DNA of 64,000 nt from Eublepharis macularius (taxonomy: Eukaryota > Chordata > Lepidosauria > Squamata > Eublepharidae). Below the pieces are notes generated by a model. The model saw nothing but the letters and a program-made list of their open reading frames with translations, had not been told where the DNA came from and ran no database searches. A program made the position numbers and the translations under genes. Positions 39,396-63,732 of this stretch are shown in pieces. The first letter of the stretch is position 1. Every line of letters starts with the position of its first letter. The DNA lies in assembly GCF_028583425.1 (NCBI RefSeq), contig NC_072796.1:142609464-142673463 (forward strand). Direction: 5' to 3'.

Positions 39396-40777
39396 GTGTC
39401 TTCTGGCCTCTGCTGAGCATTATTTGGCATTAGAGCATATTGTGTAAAGCCCAAGAGGAGTTTTTGAGCTCTCTCGGTTTCGTTTCTTAAATTTTAACTC
39501 AGCTTTCAGAAATAGCCATGGATGTAGCACAGCTGAGCTGGGATTGTGCCTGAAGCGTAGAGGCCCCTGGGCCACCTCAGTCTGCTTGAGATTTATCATC
39601 AGGTTATTTCACTACTCATTTTTTCTCTCCTTGGTGTAAAGAAGAAACACGAGTGGTGGAATGCTGCCTGTTTGGCCAAACTGCTTTCTTTTGGAGCTGG
39701 GAGCCTTTTTAGATCAGATGCCAGACCCTAGTGGTTTCGCTCTGTCAAAATGCTGTAGCACTAACAAGCAAACTCTTTGCTGGCTTGTTTACTCTCCACC
39801 ATTTTGCAGCCTTAAGCAGCAGTGGGTAGGAATTTGGCCACAATACTGAAAGTCAGGCAAGGAGGAGAGTTTGCCTCTTCAGCCCTGGGGTTAATCTAGA
39901 CTGAACTTGCTTCCTAGAAGTTCTGTCTCACGGGCTCTGCTTTGGCTAGGAAATGTGCCTGTCTTTGAGCACCGAACTTGGCAATCTTCTTGAACGTCTG
40001 AGAGTGTCCAGTTCACACCCTCGTGCTTTTGGGCGGAAGAATTGTATTTTTGCTGTGTTGCTTTTAGGATACTGAAACAATACATATATATTTAGTATAG
40101 CAAGAAGGGATAGTAATTTACAATGGAAAATAGTTTTTTAAATTAATTATCTGTGAAAGTGGACAAGAGAAGCTGGTTATTCTACGACACAATCCTCTGT
40201 AGTGCAGCGGGATGTATTTTTAGTGGCATTTTGTCAACGGAACCAAAAGCCTGCAAGTGGCTCTCTCTGGAGAGGTCATCCTTTCTATTGCACATGCTTC
40301 CTCTCCCTTGCCTACCTCCCCCTTCAGGCAAGAGGGTGCATTTTTGTAAAAAAAAATAAAAATGCATTGACTTGCATCTGCTTTAATTTCATCGCCACAT
40401 TTTCCTCTTGTGGAAAACAGACACCAGAGGGATGTACCTTCTTCAATAAATTACCTGCAGAAAGAGAGTAACTTTCTGTTTCATTTACCCATCATGTAAG
40501 AAACAAAGCCCTGGCCACATTTTTTGTGTCTAACCCAGGGTTGAAATTTTGTCAGTGAAGCTGGAAAAGCAGAACAGCCGGAAAGCGACATCCACCAGTG
40601 GATGGGGGTCCCGACTGTTCCTTGTTTCCACTCATGCAAGGGGAGCCCTAATTTCCCAGGCTTTCCGCCTCTGGTTAAAGTCACTTGTGCCACACCCCAC
40701 GCTTGGGCTGCAGGGTGACGGAGGAGGCAGGGAAGCCCCGTTGCACGAGTGGGATTCTTCTCACACTGCACCAGAAT

Positions 40778-40808
40778 CCCCACCCCCACCCCCACCCCCA
40801 CCCCCACC
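40778..40808 (+). repeat. (CACCCC)n minisatellite
   Basis: About five six-base CCCCCA units in the predicted EFR3A 3' UTR; G-rich on the minus strand. Confidence 0.9.
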
Positions 40809-42143
40809 AGTGTCTCTTTACAGTGTGGCCCAGAGAATTGGCTTGCTTTTTTGGTGCTTGCTCAGCTTTGAAAACATTTCTTCCTCATGTGTCCCAGCCA
40901 GAGTTTGATTGCGAGGGGGTGGAATGGGGAAGAGGGGGGTAGGATGAACTTGTCAATATGCACAGCAATAGAATGCTGTGTTTTGAAAAATGACCCGAGA
41001 GAGGCGCCGCCTTTCTCCCAAGACTCTTGAGCTTTGTCCCCTGTAAAGGGAGCTGCTCTTCACGCGCTCAGGAAGTGCTTGCCATGCTCAGGCCAATAAC
41101 CCACCCTTCTTTTCAGTTTGACAGCGCAATCACAGCGGCTCCCAGTGGATGACGAAACAGCCTCTTTCGCATCGCATTCCCCTGTGATTGCTGCTGCTCC
41201 ACAGTTCCACCCTGCTCAGACCAGAGGCAGCGCCCCTCCACGCACACACTGGTGCCCTTTTTGGCTTCAACTTTTTGGTCTGGGGAAGGTAAGATGTCTT
41301 CGCACCTGAACGATGTCATCCAAGTGGCTTTTATTTAAAGACAGAAGTGAACCTGAGCTTGTTGCACATATAATAGAAGTCATCCACGTTGCTGTTCCCC
41401 CCCCCCAAGTTATCACTGCTTTTGTACAAAGACCTTAAAAACAAAACCAGAGAATGCTCTTTGCTTGTCCTCGTGCTGCCTGTGGCCCGTGCTGCTTTAC
41501 CCATCCAGCCATCTCCCCACTCCACTCTGCATGCAACAGATGCCCGGCTGCTTTGATGTCCCATTTGCTTTGAAGTCTTACCTGAGTTTTTTCCTGCGTT
41601 GTTGCATCACACAGTGGACTTGCTTGTTACCAAAAGTGATGTTCCTCTTACTCCTTGTGGGGGGAGTGCTATATGGGAGTGGAGGTGCCAAATGGCGGCC
41701 ACACAAGGTTCGAAATATTCATTCCGCTGTGCATAGTACAAGCATGGGAGAGCAATGTGGCCTGTGCATCGCCTTGAGGAGGGAAAGCAGAACCAGGCTG
41801 GTAGTGAAGACGACGGTGTTGCTAACTTCAGAATGGTTCCTTGGGATGAGGGTGTGTGTGCGCTTGGCCTGCTGCCTAGGACAGTTGTGATACCGTTTGA
41901 GTGTTTGTCACTGAGAGTCTTGCTGGCATTTGTTTGTATTCCAGCTCTGTACTTGGGCATTTCAGCTGATACGTTTACAAGAATGTATAACTTTTGAAAG
42001 CAATTGTATTTTAAAGCTTAACAAGGAGGAAAGTCAGAAAATGACTGAAGATGTCTATTTTATTGATGCTTATATATTCTGCACTCTCTGTTAATGAGCC
42101 ATTTTGACTACGTGTAAAAACACTGTGCAATCCACATGTAAGC

Positions 42144-42154
42144 AATAAAATAAA
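42144..42154 (+). terminator. EFR3A: Distal EFR3A polyadenylation signals
   Basis: Two overlapping AATAAA hexamers are followed within about 30 bases by a T-rich stretch, a typical cleavage and polyadenylation context. Nearer alternatives at 40,355 and 40,445 could give a shorter 3' UTR. Confidence 0.5.
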
Positions 42155-42165
42155 CCAAATAGTAT

Positions 42166-43687
42166 GTACATCCTTTTTCTCTGCAGTTTTTAGTGGACTC
42201 TTGGATAAGGTCTGTTGTGGGGACACACAATCTCTACTTTCTCAGACTTCACAAAGAATAATAATCTATCCAGGAGGGAACAGAATCTTGAACCACCTGA
42301 AAATTGCCACGGAGGCCTTTGAGACACGCCCCCCCCTTGCCCCAGGTAACCTTGGAACTGCTGCTTTCGTGTCCTGCCCTGGTCACTAGCTAATGGGGGG
42401 GGGGCTTTCCAAAGGGTGGCTCTCCACCCTTGCGCCTTCCCACGGAGCTTGCTTCCGCAGAATGCCATTGCGGTAGGCCCACGGTCTGCCAGTTCCTTCT
42501 CCAGCTGTGAGACACGTGATGAGGGAGATCTTAGGGTGCGCTCATTCACAAACACATCCCGTATGCGGGCCTGCCTGCAAGGATTACAAGTAATCACAAA
42601 ATTTAAAATAATGCAGTTTGGTTTTGTCCTTTCTAGCCCAGGAAACCAAGCTACATATGGACCAACCATATTGTGGGAGTGATTAGCCACTACGAACAAA
42701 AACGGTCCCTGAACCTGATGCTGAAAATTAATTCTGTGAATGGTTGTTGCATAACAGCAATTTGTGGTCTTGGTTGAGTAACTGGAAACAACTGCTAGTC
42801 CTATGGGTGGGGGTGTTTACACAAACTGTTACATGTCTTGAAGTAGTTTTTATTTCTAAATTTTCCTAAATCTGGAAGGGCACGGCTCTACATGGGGGCA
42901 CTGTTTTTCAAAGCACTATGAGTCTTCAATTTGTCAGTGTGGGGCAGCCTCCAAAATCTTCCAGAGGGGATTTTTAAGAGTGTAAAGCCAAAGTGTGGTC
43001 CCATTAGCAAAAAATTTAAAAGAGCCACAATTGTGTTAGTATCTTAATTAGGCCCTCCTAAGTCACAAGCAGCCGTTTCACTATTGTTTTTCTTGAGTAT
43101 AATTTGTTTAATCAATATGTGCCAGTTATGGACCATACAAATAATAAATGAATGCATTTCACAGAGCTCTTCCTCTGCTCGAATGCTGAAAGGGATGAGA
43201 AAACGGGGTGGCTGTGGAAGCTCATGGGAGGCCTAAGACTGGTGCCCCAATAGCTCAGGGTCTGCACAGGAGAGTAAGCCCTGCCTGCTGCAAAAGCCCA
43301 GGTTCTGCCAAAGCAGCCAGTGGCCTTGTTTCTTGGGAAAGGTGCAGAGCGAAAGCAAAATGCCAGGCAGGGGAGGGGGGGCCCTCTTTACAGTTTAGAT
43401 TACAGATTCTGCAGGAGCAAGATTCGGGTCCCGGAGCATCCAGGGCATGAACCTTCCAGGGTCAGAGCTCCCTTTTTGTCCGATGAGCCTTGTTAGGAGA
43501 ATGAGGAGGACTAACGGGCTGCAGGCAGCCGAGCCCGACACCGAACCACCTCCAGGCGACCAGCGAGCAAAGCACGAGGGGTTTCCAGGCCCTTGATGAG
43601 CCGTTTTTCTGTACCGGGGACTTTTTCTATCACCAGAACGCTCCAGCCCCCCGCATCCTTCCTTTGCACGCGTGAATCTGACACTAG
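42166..43687. other. Intergenic spacer between EFR3A and VPS28
   Basis: About 1.5 kb between the predicted EFR3A 3' end and a repeat near the VPS28 promoter. I see no coding exon, RNA gene or well-formed repeat here. An AATAAA occurs near 43,142, but it follows no recognisable gene end. Confidence 0.5.
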
Positions 43688-43914
43688 CTAGGGTTGCCAA
43701 CTCCGGACTGGGGAATTCCTGCAGATTTTTGGTCAGCGCCTCTGGAGAGTCGAATCTGGAGGGATTCCACCTGGATTCTGAGGTCTACCATAGAGTGGGT
43801 CCTCTGAAGCTGCCATTTCCTCCAGGGGAACAGACCTTTGCAGGCTGGAAACCCGTTGCAATTCCGGGAGATTGTCAGGTCCCACCTGGAGGTTGGCAAC
43901 ACTCGCCGGCCTGT
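43688..43914. mobile_element. MITE with GGTTGCCAAC-type terminal repeats
   Basis: Begins AGGGTTGCCAACTCCGGACT and ends CACCTGGAGGTTGGCAAC. The inner blocks CATTTCCTCCAGGGGAAC and AATTCCGGGAGATTGTCAGG match a very common reptile short repeat known from many lizard sequences. The outermost right bases look worn. The superfamily was not settled. Confidence 0.7.
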
Positions 43915-43967
43915 GGCACCGCGGAGCCATGACCGGGCCCAGCAGCCCCCCCGCCCCGTGTGTGTGT

Positions 43968-43991
43968 GGGTGGGTGGGTGGGTGGGTGGGG
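43968..43991 (+). other. GGGT-repeat, potential G-quadruplex near VPS28 promoter
   Basis: Six GGGT units in a row, about 330 bases upstream of the predicted VPS28 start region, at the edge of the CpG island. Confidence 0.7.
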
Positions 43992-44345
43992 AGAAAAGTG
44001 CGAATGAATGTGCGAACAGTGGCTGCGGCGTCCGCGGACCCGAGAGCGGAGCGCGCCGGGAAGGCGGCCGGCCTCGGTCCCCTCCGGCGCCGGCAGAAGC
44101 TCAGCTCAGCCGCTTGCAGAAGGGAGGCGGGGCTTCGCGGCTAGTGCGGCCTCTGATTGGGCCCGGCGGGCCGAGGCTGGACAGCGCCCTCCGGCGGCGG
44201 GAGAGCTAAACGCAAGTCTCTCAGGGCGGGGCCTAACCCTCCAGTCCCACTTAATCGAGCGCCGCGTCGGCGCTCTAGGCATCACTGGCGGATCAGCCGA
44301 GCTGTCGCTGAGAGCCCCGCCGCCATTTTCCCGGAAGGCGGGCAG
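43990..44345 (+). promoter_or_regulatory. VPS28: VPS28 CpG-island promoter and untranslated first exon
   Basis: Very GC- and CpG-rich sequence runs from about 44,000 to 44,700. Visible sites: an inverted CCAAT box (ATTGG, 44,156-44,160), an Sp1-type GC box (44,224-44,233), a YY1-type element GCCGCCATTTT (44,319-44,329) and an ETS-type CCGGAAG (44,331-44,337). A GTAAGC donor at 44,346 follows directly, which suggests a short non-coding first exon ending at 44,345. A YY1/ETS initiator without a TATA box is typical of housekeeping genes. The exact start site is inferred. Confidence 0.65.
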
Positions 44346-45628
44346 GTAAGCGGCGGCCGGAGGGGGGGGGGGGCGCGAAGGCGGCGGAGGGGCCCTCGCC
44401 GGGCTGGCGGGGAGGGGGCGGCTGGGCCACCGCCGAGCCCTGAGCCGACGCCGCTCGTGCTCCGAGGCCACCGCCCCGCGGGGAGGCCTTCAGCCCGTGA
44501 GCGGCTCTCTCCCCTTTCAGCAGGGCCAGCGTCACAACAGCCCTGCGAGGTGGGCCAGGCCGAGCGAGGGGACCGGCGTAAGGCCGCCGAGCCCGGGTCT
44601 TGGCTTGGCCGGGGGGGGGCTCTGCTCGGCCCCAGAGGCTAGCCTGCCCCCTGTCCCTCCCCGGCTCTCCTTCGAGTGCCTCTGAGACGTTGCGGGGGGA
44701 GGGGGTGACTCCTCCCCCGCCCATCTCGTTCGTTTATTGTTGCTGCGGCTCACACCGTTCGGAACGAGGCCCTCGGGCCGTATGAGGCCTGCGATCTGCA
44801 GTGCAATCAAGGGAGCTTTCCGAAGGGGAGAGAAGAGGCTGGGAAGCAAGACCCCCCCGCGCCCCCTCAGGAGAGCTGCTGTGGCCTAATGGTGAAAGGG
44901 CTGGGCTGGGCTGCGAATCAGCACTCTGCTGGTTCGACTCCCACTCCTGCCTCGGGGTGAGCCACTCCCCTCTGCCTAGCTGTATTGTGGGGCTAAGAAT
45001 AACGCGGACTGTGTTCACCTCTCAGAGGGGGGGCACTCATCTGTCTAGAAGAGCATATAAATACGTTGTTGTTGTTATCATTATGATGAGACTTGCATTG
45101 TGGAGCTGCTTAGGGTTTCCCTAAGAATCAGCCAAAATCTGACCATCTGAGTGTCACTGAAGAGCCAGGGCAACCCTTGGCCTCTTCCAGCCAACAGGCC
45201 CCTGGCTTCCCCCTCCAGCTCTCCAATCCCGGGTTCCTTCAGTCTTCCCGTTTGGATTGCCTTTTGCAGGCCCCCAGGTGTCGTTCATGCCCTCCTTTGA
45301 CCCTTTTCCAGTTCACCTGGTCACACAAAACCCAGGGCCATTCTCCTTCCCTTCATAGCTGCCCCTTTCAGGCTTTGCCTCCTACTTGACTCAGGCTCAT
45401 GTATGCAGCAGTGCTAGCAGGCACTATGCTCCATACACTATGTGCAGTACCGCTGTGCTCAGAGACCCAGTGCCTCCTAGGCTTGGTTACACTCTAGTTG
45501 CTTTTGTGCCTGGCAAAGGAGGGGAATCGTCCAGCAAGGCTCCAGTTGTTCAAAAAGAGACCCAGCCGGTACGTACACCACGCTGCTGTGGCTCTGGGCC
45601 ACTTTTACAGCCACTGCTTGTGTCGCAG
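44346..45628 (+). other. VPS28: VPS28 first intron (within 5' UTR)
   Basis: Runs from the GTAAGC donor to the acceptor CGCAG at 45,624-45,628. The first 350 bases continue the CpG island, and a tRNA-derived SINE occupies about 44,876-45,085. The following exon (45,629-45,723) begins with a short untranslated part before the start codon at 45,687. Confidence 0.55.
44876..45085 (+). repeat. tRNA-derived SINE in VPS28 intron 1
   Basis: CTGTGGCCTAATGGTGAAAG, TCTGCTGGTTCGACTCCCAC, then TGGGGCTAAGAATAACGCGG and a (GTTGTT) tail. Confidence 0.7.
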
Positions 45629-45686
45629 GATCCCCGTGTGAAGCGTTGTCTGGATCCCAGCAGCAGCAGGAGGAGGAGGAGGAAAC

Positions 45687-48600
45687 ATGTTCCATGGAAT
45701 CCCTGCCACCCCGGGGATGGGAGGTGAGTCCTCTGAGGCTGCCTGCCGACATAACTGGGAGGGGAGGAGCGAACAACAAGGTGTGGAACATGACTAGGGC
45801 AGGAGGCGTTTTGGATGGCTGAGTTCTGCTTGAGTTCAAATGGTCTTCTCACATCCTTTCTCCAGCTGCACCTATAAAAAGAATAAACTACGTCACTCTC
45901 AAGTATTTATAGACTATTTCTGGCACTTTGCAACTTTGAGCATTTCTGCCTGGTGGCTATACAAAACTACTTTGTTGTTTATTGTCGAAGGCTTTCACGG
46001 CCGGAGAACGATGGTTGTTGTGAATTTTCCGGGCTGTATAGCCGTGGTCTTGGCATTGTAGTTCCTGACGTTTCGCCAGCAGCTGTGGCTGGCATCTTCA
46101 GAGGTGTAGCACCAAAAGACTGTGTCACTGTGACACTGAGAGATCTCTGTCTTTTGGTGCTACACCTCTGAAGATGCCAGCCACAGCTGCTGGCGAAACG
46201 TCAGGAACTACAATGCCAAGACCACGGCAACACAGCCCGGAAAATTCACAACAACCATCTACTTTATTGTTGTTTACATCTTGTCTATAGGAATAGCCTG
46301 TATTTATATTTATTCATATATGTTAACTTATTAGAGCACCAGTCATTTTACTATTCATTAAATTTAAAAAATAATAATTCTATGGGGTTACTTATATTTT
46401 CCCTCCAATTGTGGTTTCCCACCTTTTGCTCTGAGTTCTGTCCTTGGCATTTTTGAAGTGACATCACTGCAGAGCCCCTTCTAGGCTTCACGGCCTTCGC
46501 GTGCTTGGTGCAGGGGTTCCAAATCCACACAGAGCTTCACTTCCTTTCCAAGTTCTCCCCCCTCAGGGTAACCCCTGAGGACTCTTGTTCCGAGGGGAAG
46601 AAGCAGCCGGATGCTGTGTGGGCAAGAGGGGCCTTTGTTGTGATCACGGTGGGTGTTTGGAGGTGACCCAGGCTCTTCTGTTTGCTTTCAGCCCCAGCAA
46701 ATAAACCGGAACTGTATGAGGCAAGTAGCATTCTGCTTCTTTACGGCCTGCAATTTCCCTCCCATCTAAATAACCTTTGCAGTATTGTAGGGATCCTCTG
46801 TAACTCTTCCGGATCAGAGGGGTTCCCCATCACTGCAGGGACTCTCCCTTAGAAAGGCATCTGGGTGTGTCAGGCTTCAAGGCCCGAGTCTTTGCAGCTC
46901 AAAGGTCAACTTTATATTTTTTTCCCCTTTGCAGGAAGTGAAGCTATACAAGAATGCAAGGGAGCGAGAAAAGTGAGTAGCTTGTTAAGGATCGCACATG
47001 CTTGTGTGATGGTCCCAGCGGGACACCACTCCTGGTCTGGGCCCAGAAAGGATTCCTGCTTTTGACCCTCTTTCCATCCCAGGAGGGAGAGATGCTGTTT
47101 GCAAAAAGTATTCCGGAAATAGGGAATAGGTTTGGGGGCATCTTTGGAGTCTCTTATGGAAGCACAGGGCTTCGTGCATGCTACATCTTTGCACTCTCCT
47201 GCACCCAGCTTTTTCAAAGAACTGTGGCTTCTGGCTCGGGCTGTGGAGGCTGACAGAGGTGGGAGCAGAAATGTCCCCAGGAGTCAAGCTCAGAGTCGGG
47301 GAGGACCCTGAGGCGATGCCCCTTTGGCACTGTAAATCTCTCTGTGGCCCAGTCTGACTTCTAAAATCTCCAGCATTCCTCACTATTCATTGCCATGTCT
47401 TGAGGGCTAGACGTAGTTCTTATGGCCTGGGCTTCATCTCGGGCTTGCTCGGTCTGCTTTCAGGTATGACAACATGGCCGAGCTGTTTGCTGTGGTAAAG
47501 ACCATGCAGGCTCTGGAGAAAGCCTACATCAAGGACTGCGTCACCCCCAATGAGTGAGTTGACAGACTGCTGTCGGTGTGAGAATGCCAGGAGGGCTGGA
47601 GGAACAGCTGAGGAGACAGCACGTACAGAGAACCAGGGGGTAGAGGGGAGGGCTGTAGCTTGAGGCCCCTCCCTCCCCATTTCGGAAGTGCTGCGCAGGA
47701 CCAAATGGCTCTTTGGGCTCGTCCAGCGGGACAGCGACATTGCCAGTGCCACTCTGCTTCCTGATGGGCAGGCCCGCCCTTGGCCACCCACAAGCATCCT
47801 TGCAGGACTGTAAGTCTGCATGGCTGTGTTGGCTGGAGCTATTCAGTGGGCCTGCTGCAGGAAGCCCGGGCAAGCGGCTCAGTGGCCAAGCTACAGCAGG
47901 AAGGCGGCCTTGGCCTCTTTCCTCGACAGTCTCATTCCCCCTGCCCTTTCTGACATGGTGCCCTCCCTGCTTGCCTGCCTGCCTCAGGTACACTGCGGCC
48001 TGCTCCCGCCTCTTGGTTCAGTACAAGGCTGCCTTCAAGCAGGTGCAAGGTCTGGAGATCAACTCCATCGATGACTTCTGCCGCAAGTTTCGGGTGAGCA
48101 GCTGGTGCTGGGGCGGGGGGGGGGGGGGAGAGATTGCCAGCACACCCAGCTGTGAGGGTTCTTTGGCCCTGGGCTGCTGGAGCTCCATCCAAGGGTAGAG
48201 CCTGTTTCCCTGGGACAATTAGGGAACAGGTGTGTGGAGGGCGGGTGGGTCAGAACCAGCCCCTGGGAGCCTGCAGTCTAATTCCTTGCTCCTCTCTTGT
48301 AGCTTGATTGCCCACTGGCCATGGAGAGGATCAAGGAAGACCGGCCCATCACCATCAAGGACGACAAGGGAAATCTGAACCGCTGCATTGCAGACATTGT
48401 GTCGGTAGGTGTGGGTGGAGTTGGGGGACCTCCGACGCTCGTGGAGGTGTACCTGGGGGACCCCACCTGACCCAAAGTGTCTCTGCTCCCTTGCAGCTCT
48501 TTATCACAGTGATGGACAAGCTGCGCCTGGAAATCCGAGCCATGGATGAGGTATGTTTGGCTAGGAGACATACTCCTGACCTGACCTGCCCCACAATTCT

Positions 48601-50068
48601 GCAAAGGTGCAAGGCCAGTGCCCACCCCAGGGTTTTTGGCTCTGTAAGCAACTGACTGCCCCCCTCCCCTATTGTGGGGAAGTTCCCCCCCCCCCGACCC
48701 AGCTCCCCTTCCCTTGGCCAGGCAGTGGTGATGCCTGGGGCTGCTGTGCCCACCTGCATACAGGGGAAGGGCGGCCAGCCAACTGCATCTGCAGCACAAC
48801 CTCACAGGCAGAGCGGGAGGGTTAAATGGCCCTGGGAAGCCTCGCCTCCTTGGAGAGGACGAGCTGACCAGCCAGCCCTGCATGGGTCAGTCTCACACAA
48901 GAAGCCAGTCCATCAGGTGCTGGTGCGACCACTCCAAGGAAGGGAGAGGGATATGCCGAGTAAGGAGGTCAAGTGAGGCTGCCAAACCTGCTTACTGCAC
49001 ATGGGCCCCATCGGAGGGGGCCTAGCCAGTGTGCCGGGTGGGGCAGATGAGGGAAAGGCAGGCCAGGCAAGTGGCTACCCCACCCCCCACACACCTCCAT
49101 GCAGGAAATGGGAAGGAGTGGCGGTCCTGGCACCTCCTGCTCTTCCTCCCTCCCACCCTGTGGAAAGGGGGGACAGGGCAGCACCCAGCAACAGTGTTGG
49201 GCCTGGGGGCACCACGTGGAGCTGCTGCTTGCCCCTGGCACTCCTGGGCTATTGCCTAGACATCCCCTTATGCTCTTCTCTACGATGTTGCCATCAAGGC
49301 TGTGGGGCTCTGCCAGGCGTTAGCAACTCCTTGCTCTAGAGTTGCTGCCTGACCTTACAACTCACAAGAGGTGTTGACTTGGAGCAGTAGTGATCAAACC
49401 ACCCTGGATTCAATCCTTGGCTGGGCCAGCTCAAGGGGCCAAAGGCTTTTGCTCTGCTGGAGAGAGCAGCTCAAGGGCCTGGCGCGTTCCTTTCTCGTGT
49501 ATCTCGAGTCCTGCCCCCCCCCTTGATGGCTTTGGTAAGGGACTAGGGAGGGGGTGCCTGGTGAGGAAAGGAGGCGCCTCCCTGCAGCGGCTGGCTTCCC
49601 TCCTCTTCAGATCCAGCCCGACCTCCGGGAACTGATGGAGACCATGAACCGCATGAGCCACCTGCCCCAGGACTTCGAAGGGCGGCAGAAAGTGCAGCAG
49701 TGGTAAGGCTTCTGGCCCCGGCCTCTCCTTGGCCACCAGTCTGTGTAGCCACGGTGGGGGTGCGGCTGTGCTTTTGCTCACAGTCTGAAGGGGAGGAGTA
49801 AATGCTTCATTTAGGGGCAGTTTGGGCTCTCCTGGCTCAGCTCTTGGCCCCAGAGTCTCCCCCTCCCCCCATTTAATAGCTGCTGGGATCCAAATATTTT
49901 TTGCCAGACAATCTTCCAAGTCCCACCACTCGCTCTCCTCCTCCCCCCAGGCTGCAGACGCTGAGCGGCATGTCTGCCTCAGATGAGCTGGACGATTCCC
50001 AAGTCCGGCAAATGCTCTTCGATCTGGAGTCTGCCTACAACGCCTTCAACCGCTTTCTGCATTCCTGA
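45687..50068 (+). CDS. VPS28: VPS28, ESCRT-I subunit
   Basis: Coding exons: 45687-45723, 46692-46720, 46935-46972, 47464-47553, 47988-48093, 48303-48404, 48497-48550, 49611-49702, 49951-50068. They join in phase to 221 residues, the same length as human VPS28. The start [10 protein letters not shown] matches the human N-terminus. The core reads [20 protein letters not shown] and the C-terminus ends [11 protein letters not shown], nearly identical to mammals. Known role: with TSG101, VPS37 and MVB12/UBAP1 it forms ESCRT-I, which sorts ubiquitinated cargo into multivesicular bodies. The N-terminal helices (to about residue 120) pack against TSG101/VPS37; the C-terminal four-helix bundle binds ESCRT-II (VPS36). 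The intron after 46,720 has a GC donor (GAG|GCAAGT). A hairpin repeat lies in the intron after the first coding exon. The gene converges on TONSL. Confidence 0.97.
45982..46258 (+). repeat. Hairpin repeat family B in VPS28 intron
   Basis: A short head (GTCGAAGGCTTTCACGGCCG) is followed by two complementary arms of about 110 bases. One starts GATGGTTGTTGTGAATTTTC with GTTTCGCCAGCAGCTGTGGC inside; the other is its complement, ending AACAACCATC. Flanking repeats CTACTTTGTTGTTTA (45,967-45,981) and CTACTTTATTGTTGTTTA (46,259-46,276) look like a duplicated target with a 3-base difference. Confidence 0.8.
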
Positions 50069-50450
50069 GGGGGGAGGCTGGGCCCCGGCGGGGTCTTTGC
50101 CAGCCCGGTCTCTTTTCGGTGTAAACAACAGAGCAGGCCTCAGGACAGCCCAGCCCCAGCAGCCTCTGCAAGGGGCACGGCAGAGCACACCCGTCTCACC
50201 GCCTGGGAGTGGAAGCCCTGGAGGGACTGGTCAGTCCCAAAGCTGAGCCTTCAGCACTTTCTCTCTTCTGGCTGCCTCTGAGGGGACAAGAAAATGGGGG
50301 TGGGGGGGGGAGAAGCCAGGGGCCACTTTCCCCTCCTACAGCCAGTCATCCTAAGGGAGGGGGAGGCTGCTACCGACCTTGGAGCGCTTGTATTTATTTG
50401 AGTCTTGTTTCTGTTTTGGAAGGAAATAAATCCCCTTTCCGCAGTATTTG
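50069..50450 (+). other. VPS28: VPS28 3' UTR
   Basis: GC-rich sequence with no repeat, ending at an AATAAA at 50,425-50,430. A second plus-strand AATAAA at 50,626-50,631 could give a longer form reaching into the TONSL 3' region. Confidence 0.7.
50425..50430 (+). terminator. VPS28: VPS28 polyadenylation signal
   Basis: A consensus AATAAA lies 357 bases after the VPS28 stop codon, with a T-rich stretch about 20-35 bases downstream. Confidence 0.7.
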
Positions 50451-50564
50451 TAGATGGTTTTCATTCCACCCCCTCAAACAAGTATTTGCCTAAGAGACGG
50501 CACTGGGACAAAACTACAGTAACTGAGACCATTAAGCTTTCCCCCGCCCAGCCCTCCTGCCCTC

Positions 50565-50570
50565 TTTAAT
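50565..50570 (-). terminator. TONSL: Candidate TONSL polyadenylation signal
   Basis: The minus strand reads ATTAAA here, the common variant signal, about 430 bases after the TONSL stop. A consensus AATAAA on the minus strand at 50,393-50,398 is an alternative and would make the two genes' 3' UTRs overlap. Confidence 0.4.
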
Positions 50571-51002
50571 GGTACAGTGGAAGAAAGGGAGGCACACAAG
50601 ATCTGATCCTAAAGACATGATATTCAATAAATAGCGGAGAATGGAAAAGGAAGCGCCCATGTAGAAGGGTCAAGGGAAGAGAAGGGACTGCGAAAAAATA
50701 GCAACGAAGATCACCTAATCCCTTGCTCCCCCCACCCCACCCAAGAATATGTACAAAGCAGAAGAGATTTTTTGGAACTGGAAGTCTGTTGTTGCCCAGC
50801 ACGAGTCCCTCTTCTTCTGGGCCCAGCCGAGGTCTTTTGTCCTCTCCCCAAAATCGACCCCCCCGCCCTGCTCCTGCAGCCTGTGCAGGAAGCCACAAAA
50901 GGCCAGCACAGGCCGCCTGCCTCACTGTTTCAGGGCAAGTGCAAAGTTCCATGTAGTGCAGGAATTTCCTGGCCTCCGTCTTGTTTGCAGAGAGCCTCAG
51001 CT

Positions 51003-63732
<12,730 letters not shown>

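Larger units (their letters stand above)
39396..42165 (+). other. EFR3A: EFR3A 3' UTR (predicted)
   Basis: After the stop there is about 2.8 kb of largely repeat-free, T-rich sequence without a recognisable gene. AATAAA signals occur at 40,355, 40,445 and, as two overlapping copies, at 42,144-42,154, a likely distal cleavage site. A (CACCCC)n tract lies at 40,778-40,808. UTR extent is inferred from the signals and from the lack of interspersed repeats; transcript ends cannot be seen. Confidence 0.55.
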
